In this document: in pieces, positions 13,615 through 19,244 of the stretch
Numbering within the stretch: the stretch's first letter is position 1
How the letters are laid out: every line of letters begins with the position of its first letter
The notes under the pieces: generated by a model
Told to the model about the DNA's origin: nothing
The model's input: only the letters and a program-made list of their open reading frames with translations
The model's database searches: none
Assembly (NCBI GenBank): GCA_964549655.1
Contig: CAZJXN010000101.1
Location: 1-19,244 of the forward strand
DNA: 19,244 bases
Source of the DNA: JADJNW01 sp964549655
GTDB taxonomy: Bacteria > Bacteroidota > Bacteroidia > Chitinophagales > Saprospiraceae
Reading direction: 5' to 3'
Position numbers and translations under genes: made by a program

Positions 13615-13810
13615 AGTTGAAGATAAAGGCAAATCTATTTTTAACTTTAATAAGTGCGGCATATTTTAGAAATCTGCCACACTGCGACTCGTACCTGTTT
13701 TCATTTTGTTAAAAAAGAAAGGGTCATCGAACTTTTACACCGATATTGCAGTCTAATGGATAGTAAAGTTGCAAAAAAACGTTTATTTTCGCAAAAAAAG
13801 AAGCGCTATT

Positions 13811-14455
13811 ATGCCGAAATTAGTAGGATTTTATACGATACTCTTGTTGTTTGTGAGCCATTTTGCACAAGCGCAGACGGAGACCAATACGAATTTAGTA
13901 CAGTTCTCCGGCATGGTGCTGGATGGTGCGACCGAGCAGCTATACCCCGTGCCGTACACCAATATTATCGTAAAAAGCAAAGGACGCGGTACGTATTCCG
14001 ATTTGAAAGGTTTCTTTTCGATTGTAGCTGAAAAAGGCGACGTAATTGTCTTTTCCTCTGTAGGTTATAAAACGGTAGAATATAAAATCCCGACCAATCT
14101 GCAAGACGACCGTTACTCAATGGTGCAACTGATGACGCAAGATGATATCAATCTGCCGGAAGTTGTCATTTTTCCTTGGCCCAACCGCGACCATTTCAAA
14201 TTAGAATTTTTAGCGATGGATGTAACGCCGGAGCTGCAACGCCGCGCCACTGAAAACTTGGCACAGGAAACACTCGCCCGCGCAAAAGCAGGTGTCGTAG
14301 TTGATGGTAGAGAAAACGCCAATTATTACTTGCGCCAGCAAGCCCGCGATTATTATTACATCGGACAGCAGCCGCCTATGAATATTTTTAATCCTATCGC
14401 TTGGGGCAAATTCTTTAATGCTTGGAAGAATGGAGATTATAAAAAGAAACAATAA
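13811..14455 (+). CDS. Secreted CarboxypepD_reg-like domain protein
   Basis: A 214-residue exported protein. A signal peptide spans residues 1-22 (ending AQAQ). Residues about 30-110 form a carboxypeptidase-regulatory-like beta-sandwich, with FSGMVLDGATEQLYPVPYTN, YSDLKGFFSIVAEKGD and FSSVGYKTVEYKIP, the pattern found at the start of TonB-dependent outer-membrane receptors. Here it is not followed by a plug or barrel; the last 100 residues are a separate helical part rich in Arg, Gln and Tyr with a WGKFFNAWKNGDYKKKQ end. Such free-standing proteins are common in Bacteroidota with unknown roles in the cell envelope. A longer frame reaches a TTG at 13769, but the ATG at 13811 gives a clean signal peptide. 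The octamer repeat begins directly after its stop. Confidence 0.82.
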   Translation: MPKLVGFYTILLLFVSHFAQAQTETNTNLVQFSGMVLDGATEQLYPVPYTNIIVKSKGRGTYSDLKGFFSIVAEKGDVIVFSSVGYKTVEYKIPTNLQDDRYSMVQLMTQDDINLPEVVIFPWPNRDHFKLEFLAMDVTPELQRRATENLAQETLARAKAGVVVDGRENANYYLRQQARDYYYIGQQPPMNIFNPIAWGKFFNAWKNGDYKKKQ

Positions 14456-14516
14456 AGGAGGATGGGAAGATGGGAAGCACACGTCATCCTCCCATCTTCC
14501 CATCCTCCCATCCTCC
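14456..14516. repeat. Octamer tract GGGAGGAT/GGGAAGAT forming an inverted repeat
   Basis: The left arm 14457-14475 and right arm 14490-14508 are perfect 19-base reverse complements with a 14-base loop. Both arms are built of 8-base units of the type GGGAGGAT and GGGAAGAT, and the right arm continues with a further unit to about 14516. It lies between convergent genes. The right arm is translated on the minus strand as the last ten residues of the seven-helix protein. Confidence 0.85.
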
Positions 14517-15278
14517 TCTTTTCCCAAACACTTTTCTCCCCCACAGCAATACCTGAAAACCATAAATACCCAACCAAAATAACAATGCCGCAAAAGATAG
14601 CACGCCTAACGCCGCAAAGGGTTTCACGGTGCGCAGGTTGATACCAAATAGTTCAAATGTAATAAAATCAGTCAGCACAAACACGGTGTGAATGCAAAAA
14701 AGGATAAATAGAATTTGAATCAGCGTGCGCAGATAGAATAACTGCTTGATTTCCAAGCGGTCGCGTAGTTGTCGCCGCTTTTGCCGGATGTAACGCCAAG
14801 CAAAATACGTATAAGCAAAAAAAGTAGTGAGGTATAATAATTGCTCAAAAGCACCAAAAAAAGGATTGAAAAAATGACGTTCTAAATGACTTTTGTAAGA
14901 TACCGCCGTAAAGAAAATACTCATAAAAAATAAAAACTGACCAGCCGGTAAAATAAAATGTTTAATATCTGACCAATGAAACTCATATTTTGGGTATAAA
15001 TTTAATTTTACATAATAAAATAATAGCGGTGGAAACGCCAGTGTGAAATAAATAGGCAGAAAGTGTAAAGTTGGATACCGTTCAAAAAATCCCGTCATTA
15101 CAAAAATATGATGCAACATCGTTAGCGCAAAACTAATCAACAACAGCCCGTAGAAAATATTAGCGCGTTTTTCGCCAGAGCGTTTGAAAAAAAATAACCC
15201 ACCAATCGTCATGCCTTGCAACACGCCAATGCTCAGTACTGCTACCAGTAAATAAAATAAAAATTGATTTACATTCAT
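14484..15278 (-). CDS. Seven-helix membrane sensor domain without an output domain
   Basis: A 264-residue integral membrane protein with about seven predicted helices (roughly residues 6-30, 40-62, 72-92, 107-127, 143-163, 184-208 and 220-246). The sequence resembles the membrane half of Bacteroidota AraC-family or LytTR-type regulators, in which a DNA-binding domain follows the last helix. Here nothing follows: after GRKVFGKR (247-254) the final ten residues, GGWEDGKMGG, are encoded by the octamer repeat at 14487-14516. It is therefore either a truncated regulator whose 3' part was lost at the repeat, or a free-standing sensor domain. The AraC-type resemblance is by general pattern only. It has its own minus-strand promoter element and converges with the CarboxypepD_reg gene. 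Confidence 0.7.
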   Translation of the reverse strand: MNVNQFLFYLLVAVLSIGVLQGMTIGGLFFFKRSGEKRANIFYGLLLISFALTMLHHIFVMTGFFERYPTLHFLPIYFTLAFPPLLFYYVKLNLYPKYEFHWSDIKHFILPAGQFLFFMSIFFTAVSYKSHLERHFFNPFFGAFEQLLYLTTFFAYTYFAWRYIRQKRRQLRDRLEIKQLFYLRTLIQILFILFCIHTVFVLTDFITFELFGINLRTVKPFAALGVLSFAALLFWLGIYGFQVLLWGRKVFGKRGGWEDGKMGG

Positions 15279-15317
15279 TTTATAAAATACTAATCAAGGA
15301 GCGTTCGCCATTTTTGT

Positions 15318-15325
15318 CAAAATTA
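15318..15325 (-). promoter_or_regulatory. -7 promoter element of the seven-helix protein gene
   Basis: CAAAATTA on the plus strand reads TAATTTTG on the minus strand and fits TAnnTTTG. It lies 39 bases upstream of the ATG at 15278. No -33 TTTG is visible at the usual distance. Confidence 0.4.
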
Positions 15326-15377
15326 AAAAACCGCTGACATCTATTTCAGTTTTCTGCTTTAATTCTACGTAAAGGTT

Positions 15378-15385
15378 TATTTTTG
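15378..15385 (+). promoter_or_regulatory. -7 promoter element of the histidine-phosphatase lipoprotein gene
   Basis: TATTTTTG fits TAnnTTTG and lies 25 bases before the ATG at 15411. The gene is divergent from the seven-helix protein gene; the two elements are about 50 bases apart. Confidence 0.5.
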
Positions 15386-15410
15386 TAGGATAAACTAAAA
15401 ACCCTACTTC

Positions 15411-16238
15411 ATGCTTAACCGTTCCATTTTTCTAATTTTATTGGTATCCACAGTTTGGCTTTCTGGTTGTGACGAAAACGACGACACATCCACCACCGAT
15501 ATCCAATTAACACCCGAAACGACCACGTTCTTAGAGCCAAATGACACGCTGCAATTTCAAGCAGACCGAAAATTAACTTGGACAGTAAGCGGCGGAAATA
15601 TTACCGATAATGGACTTTATATCGCGCCCAACGGAGCAGGTATATTTGAAATAAGTGCTTTTAATAACAAGGATACTGCTACTCGAACCGTAATCGTCAC
15701 GCCGCACGCTGAGTTATTTAAATCTATGAAAAAAGGTGGCTATGTACTTTATTTTCGGCACATGACTGCCACTAGCGGCTCCGATAAATTCAATTCTTCC
15801 GCCGATTGGTGGGAAAGTTGTGATTCAACCGTCGCCCGCCAACTGTCGCCTCCAGGCTATACGCAAGCGGCAGAAACGGGAAAAGCCTTTAAAAATTTAG
15901 ATTTGTCGGTTGGAAAAGTAATTTCCAGCGAATTTTGCCGAAGTATCAAAAGTGTGGAAACGATGGATTTAAAATTGCCCATCGAAACCTCGCAGGCGCT
16001 CACGTATTACGTGTACGTAGAAGCAGATCGTTTTAAAAACACCATTCAATTAGCGGAATCACAAGCGATTAGCGATAAAAATATCGTCTTGATGGCGCAC
16101 TCTTTTACAACCGGCGAAGCGGACGCTCCTAACTTACAAATGGGCGATGCCGCCATTCATAAACAATTGACTGGCAATAAAGTAGAATTTGCGAAGATGA
16201 TAACCACAGCGGATTGGACGGCGCTAAAAGGCAGGTGA
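15411..16238 (+). CDS. Lipoprotein with Ig-like and histidine-phosphatase domains
   Basis: A 275-residue predicted lipoprotein. The lipobox is LSGC with Cys20. Residues about 31-97 look like a short bacterial Ig-like (Big-type) domain, with LTWTVSGGNITDNGLYIAP (55-73) and the end TRTVIVTP. Residues about 100-275 form a histidine phosphatase fold: the phospho-acceptor His117 in YFRHMTA (RHM rather than the usual RHG), Arg177 in SSEFCRSIKSVETM (172-185) and His230 in LMAHSF. The arrangement suggests a phosphatase tethered to the outer or inner membrane. The substrate is unknown, and the RHM variant leaves activity open. The gene has its own promoter, is divergent from the seven-helix gene, and ends inside a terminator shared with the PBP gene. 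Confidence 0.82.
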   Translation: MLNRSIFLILLVSTVWLSGCDENDDTSTTDIQLTPETTTFLEPNDTLQFQADRKLTWTVSGGNITDNGLYIAPNGAGIFEISAFNNKDTATRTVIVTPHAELFKSMKKGGYVLYFRHMTATSGSDKFNSSADWWESCDSTVARQLSPPGYTQAAETGKAFKNLDLSVGKVISSEFCRSIKSVETMDLKLPIETSQALTYYVYVEADRFKNTIQLAESQAISDKNIVLMAHSFTTGEADAPNLQMGDAAIHKQLTGNKVEFAKMITTADWTALKGR

Positions 16239-16278
16239 AAAAATGATGTCATCACTGCGAGTGATGACATCATTTTTT
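16238..16278. terminator. Bidirectional terminator shared by two convergent genes
   Basis: The 19-base arms 16238-16256 and 16260-16278 are perfect reverse complements with a 3-base loop. An A6 run is on one side and a T6 run on the other, so it can work in both directions. The plus-strand stop codon (16236-16238) and the minus-strand stop codon (16277-16279) overlap the outer ends of the stem. Confidence 0.92.
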
Positions 16279-18625
16279 ACTGAATTGTGTTTCCAACTGC
16301 AACAGAAGGCACTGAAACCACTGTTGAATCCACTTTCACGCGAGTACTCGCGCCGCGCACACATATCATCGTTTCCTGTACTGCTTCTGAAGGCGTCGGG
16401 AATGTTGCAGTGAAAATATTTTCATAATTTTTATCCCCTTGTAATTGCTTCATAAACAAGGCGTACACAGGCAAAGCCATATTCGCACCTTGCCCCAGAC
16501 TTAAATCTCGAAAACGCACCGAAGGCGACTCACCACCCACCCAAGTTCCCGCCACCAAAGTCGGTGTGTATCCAATAAACCAACCATCGGAGTGATTCTG
16601 ACTCGTACCCGTTTTGCCGGCTATTTCGTTGGTAAAATTATACCGAAAACGCAAGCGTCTGCCCGTGCCTTTGTCTACCGCCGAGCGCAACATGTGCGTC
16701 ATCATGTCAGCTTCATCCACCGTGAGCGGCTGTTTCCAATCGCTCGTATCCTGCCAATGTTGGTAAATCACACGCCCACGCGCCGTTTCAATTCGTTTGA
16801 TATAAAATGGCTCTGGTCGCTTGCCGCGATTCGCAAACGTGCCATACACCTGCACCATATCCAGCAGCGACGCTTCATGCGCACCCAATGCAATAGCGGG
16901 TCGTCTTGGTACTTCGCCATCTATTCCCAAATCTTCTGCCATTTGAGCCACTTTTTTCGGACTCACGCGCATGGCAAGGCTCACTGTGACGGTATTGACC
17001 GAATGCACCAAGGCACCTTCCATATTGTACGAACCACCGTATTTTCCGTCTGAATTTTTCGGAGTCCAATATTGATACTGCGGATAACTGCGCAAATAAT
17101 TGCCGATGCGAATACAAGGCGAAATCCCTTCATGAATAGCAGTGGCATATACAACAGGTTTAAACGTAGAACCCACCTGCCGACGAGACTTCACATGGTC
17201 GTATTTAAAATATTTATAATCCATGCCGCCGACCCAAGCTTTGACCGCGCCGGTAGCCGGTTCCATCGCCATAAAACCGGCATTCAGCAACGACAAGTAA
17301 TATTTGATAGAATCCATTGGACTCATTGTGCGCTTCACTTCGCGTCCCTCCCAGCTAAACACGGTCATTTTCACAGGCTTGTTAAACACAGAATCAATTT
17401 GTTTTTTCGTAAAATTCATCGCTTTCATCTGGCGGTAGCGGTACGAATGCTGCTTTGCCAAAATCAAAATCGTGTCGTTTTCCCAAGCCGGTGCGCCGTT
17501 CAAGTGGTTTATAAAATCCTTTTGCAATTTCGCCATGTGTTCTTTCACTGCATTTTCGGCGTAGCTTTGCATGGTCTCATCAATCGTGGTGTAAATTTTC
17601 AACCCGTCCGTATAAATATTATACGCCATACCATTCGGTTTATGATAATCTTCCAGAATCTGTTTCAATTCTAAACGCAAGTGTTCGCGGAAGTACGTCG
17701 CCATTCCAGCGTTATGATTGAATGGGCTATAATTTAAATTTAAGGGCTGTTTTTGTAAGGTATCGGCTTCTTTGGAAGTCAAATAATTATATTTCTCCAT
17801 TTGTTGCAATACCAAATTTCTCCGCTCCAGCGACTTTTCAGGATTGGCGACTGGATTATACGTAGAAGTTGCCTTTAACATCGCTACCAAAACTGCCGAT
17901 TGATTCGCATTCAAACTATCAGGCGTTTCCCCAAAAAAGCGTTGCGCAGCGACCTTGATGCCATACGTGTTCTCGCTGAACGAGACAGTATTCAAATACA
18001 TTTCCATAATCTCTTGCTTGGTATACAGACTTTCCAAGCGAACGGCGATAAACACTTCTTTCAACTTATTGATAACCAAGGAGTACTTACCATGATTCGC
18101 ACGACGCGGATACAAGTTTTTCACTAATTGTTGTGTAATGGTACTACCGCCACCAGATGATTCATCTTTTCGCAAAACGGTTTTGAAAAATACGCGCAAC
18201 CACGCCCGCATATCAACACCATTATGCTCAAAATAACGCGCATCTTCAGTCGCTACGAGCGCGTGTACAAAATGTTGCGAAATATCTTTGTACTTTACAT
18301 TACTTCGATGTTCAAAATAATAACGTCCTAACAAAGTGCCATTCACATCATACACTTCAGAAGCCAACTGATTGGAAATACCGGCAAGGTCTTGCTTAGT
18401 AGGCAGCGGACCAAACGCGCCATAGCGAATACTCATCAGAAAACCCATAGTGGCAAGCGCGCCTGTAAGTACTATCAATCCTAATGCCTTCAACAGCCAG
18501 ACAAAAATGGGATACTGGCTCAGGAAGTCCTCCCATCGTTTTTTCGTGGTAAGGAATGACCGCTGCATCAGGTCGAATAATTGCAGCAGTCGTTTGAGAT
18601 CTAAAGTTGCGATGATGTGGTTCAT
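16277..18625 (-). CDS. Class A penicillin-binding protein, PBP1a type
   Basis: A 782-residue bifunctional peptidoglycan synthase of the inner membrane. A cytoplasmic N-terminus is followed by one membrane helix (about residues 41-66). The glycosyltransferase domain (about 85-275) contains the catalytic Glu127 in ATEDARYFEHNG and the GGGSTITQQLVKNLYPRR block (158-175). The transpeptidase domain (about 430-735) has the three PBP motifs: S486-TFK (SxxK, 486-489), SVN (542-544) and KTGTS (671-675). The glycosyltransferase domain polymerises lipid II, and the transpeptidase domain cross-links the glycan chains and binds beta-lactams. The ATG at 18625 gives a 40-residue cytoplasmic tail; an internal methionine at residue 20 would shorten it. 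It ends inside the shared terminator at 16238-16278. Symbol usage (mrcA/ponA) varies, so none is given. Confidence 0.95.
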   Translation of the reverse strand: MNHIIATLDLKRLLQLFDLMQRSFLTTKKRWEDFLSQYPIFVWLLKALGLIVLTGALATMGFLMSIRYGAFGPLPTKQDLAGISNQLASEVYDVNGTLLGRYYFEHRSNVKYKDISQHFVHALVATEDARYFEHNGVDMRAWLRVFFKTVLRKDESSGGGSTITQQLVKNLYPRRANHGKYSLVINKLKEVFIAVRLESLYTKQEIMEMYLNTVSFSENTYGIKVAAQRFFGETPDSLNANQSAVLVAMLKATSTYNPVANPEKSLERRNLVLQQMEKYNYLTSKEADTLQKQPLNLNYSPFNHNAGMATYFREHLRLELKQILEDYHKPNGMAYNIYTDGLKIYTTIDETMQSYAENAVKEHMAKLQKDFINHLNGAPAWENDTILILAKQHSYRYRQMKAMNFTKKQIDSVFNKPVKMTVFSWEGREVKRTMSPMDSIKYYLSLLNAGFMAMEPATGAVKAWVGGMDYKYFKYDHVKSRRQVGSTFKPVVYATAIHEGISPCIRIGNYLRSYPQYQYWTPKNSDGKYGGSYNMEGALVHSVNTVTVSLAMRVSPKKVAQMAEDLGIDGEVPRRPAIALGAHEASLLDMVQVYGTFANRGKRPEPFYIKRIETARGRVIYQHWQDTSDWKQPLTVDEADMMTHMLRSAVDKGTGRRLRFRYNFTNEIAGKTGTSQNHSDGWFIGYTPTLVAGTWVGGESPSVRFRDLSLGQGANMALPVYALFMKQLQGDKNYENIFTATFPTPSEAVQETMICVRGASTRVKVDSTVVSVPSVAVGNTIQ

Positions 18626-18632
18626 GGTTACA

Positions 18633-18674
18633 AACCGTTTATACTTGTTTTACTGATTTGGACGAGAAACGGTT
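18633..18674. promoter_or_regulatory. Inverted AACCGTTT/AAACGGTT dyad upstream of the PBP gene
   Basis: AACCGTTT (18633-18640) and AAACGGTT (18667-18674) are perfect 8-base inverted half-sites with a 26-base spacer, starting eight bases upstream of the PBP start codon. It could be a regulator site or a leader hairpin. No regulator is encoded next to it. Confidence 0.35.
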
Positions 18675-19204
18675 CGGAAAGTCACGATCTTAACTAAACT
18701 TTAAGATGGGATTTTAAAGATGATTAAGCGGAAAGAAATAAAATATATTTTTGCTTGATAATGAGTATTTTATAAATATTAATTTGCCCTTCCATGAAAA
18801 ATAGCTAGCAGTTTAAATACTGCAAATAGCACTTGCTTCAGGTGTTTGAATCAGCCATTAATTTGCAAAATTTTAGATTCGTCCAATTGAATTTTATAAA
18901 TAGAATTTTATGAAAAAGCACTTATCAAACCGCATACCAACAATAAAATAATAAGCAATAGATTTTTCACAAAATTTTCAACATTCGTTTTCATATTCCG
19001 GTGATTTTTGTAATAACCAAACTTGGTTGGTTACATAATGAAATTGTTTTGCAGCTTAAAAGACGAGAAGAAGTAAAAAGAGGTTTGCAAAAAATAGCCC
19101 TTACTCTACCAAAATCCTGTATTTGCCGACGAGCAAAATGAATCCATAGACTTTGGAACACCATTGCTGACGGCTTGTGCAATTTTTATTCTATATTTGT
19201 CAAC

Positions 19205-19239
19205 AAAGCACAAATCACAAATCCCTTTTCACAAATCAC
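19205..19239. repeat. Heptad tract, inverted relative of the tract at 1-63
   Basis: Five exactly phased 7-base units occupy 19205-19211 (AAAGCAC), 19212-19218 (AAATCAC), 19219-19225 (AAATCCC), 19226-19232 (TTTTCAC) and 19233-19239 (AAATCAC). On the minus strand the words are GTGATTT and GGGATTT, the same as in the tract at 1-63. The tract probably continues past the window end. Confidence 0.8.
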
Positions 19240-19244
19240 AATTC

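Larger units (their letters stand above)
18626..19244. other. About 620 bases without a convincing gene at the window end
   Basis: AT-rich sequence upstream of the PBP gene. It contains the AAACGGTT dyad (18633-18674), a small dyad of AACCAA and TTGGTT at 19015-19034, TATATTTG at 19192-19199 (an exact TAnnTTTG match pointing right, but without a -33 partner) and the heptad tract at 19205-19239. Two short frames at about 18991-19195 read as protein-like but are broken by stops and lack starts. Confidence 0.45.

Noticed and set aside
14210..14593. A minus-strand frame of 127 codons covering the octamer repeat.
   Set aside because: It overlaps the CarboxypepD_reg gene and the seven-helix gene in another frame. 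Its sequence is repeat translation plus antisense and shows no family features.
17072..17674. An open frame of 200 codons on the plus strand opposite the PBP gene.
   Set aside because: Rich in His, Arg and Phe with no family resemblance, and it lies opposite an intact, well-identified gene.

Overview
The window looks like a piece of a Bacteroidota chromosome, probably a Saprospiria- or Chitinophagia-like free-living bacterium. The evidence is: promoters of the Bacteroidota TAnnTTTG type and little Shine-Dalgarno sequence; families typical of the phylum (DUF2911, DUF1684, CarboxypepD_reg-like proteins, AraC-type seven-helix membrane sensors, Tat-exported Gfo/Idh oxidoreductases); and an adk-obg neighbourhood without the Obg C-terminal OCT domain. 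The species cannot be named from the sequence alone. No tRNA, rRNA, CRISPR array, integrase or transposase gene was seen.

Layout. 1-264: repeat-rich leader and promoter. 265-5087 (+ strand): ribosomal protein L25/Ctc, a nitrilase-family omega-amidase, a secreted NlpC/P60 cell-wall peptidase, adenylate kinase and the ribosome-assembly GTPase Obg, each apparently with its own promoter or preceded by a terminator. 5280-7438 (+): a Tat-exported Gfo/Idh/MocA oxidoreductase and a LOG-family nucleotide phosphoribohydrolase. 7618-10084: a small membrane protein (-) divergent from a Kup potassium transporter (+). 10157-12459 (-): a lipocalin-like lipoprotein, a DUF2911 protein and the tRNA threonylcarbamoyladenosine enzyme Sua5/TsaC. 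12730-14455 (+): a secreted DUF1684 protein and a secreted CarboxypepD_reg-like protein. 14484-15278 (-): a seven-helix membrane protein lacking an output domain. 15411-16238 (+): a lipoprotein histidine phosphatase. 16277-18625 (-): a class A penicillin-binding protein. 18626-19244: about 620 bases with no convincing gene.

Functionally this is mostly a housekeeping and cell-envelope region. It covers translation (L25, Obg, Sua5), nucleotide metabolism (Adk, LOG), peptidoglycan synthesis and cleavage (PBP1a, NlpC/P60), potassium uptake (Kup) and several exported proteins of unknown role. Genes are mostly single transcription units rather than long operons.

The most unusual feature lies between the genes. 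At least a dozen short tracts are built from 7-base units kept in strict register. The unit word differs from tract to tract (for example GGGATTT/GTGATTA, TCTGGCA, GAAGTCG, AGTAGGC, TAGATTT, GGTGATA), and some words recur at distant sites or appear in inverted pairs. One tract forms a 26-base inverted repeat in the leader of kup, one is translated inside sua5, and an 8-base relative supplies the last residues of the truncated seven-helix protein. The two ends of the window carry inverted copies of the same heptad family. This dispersed heptad-repeat system is the main candidate for something poorly described.
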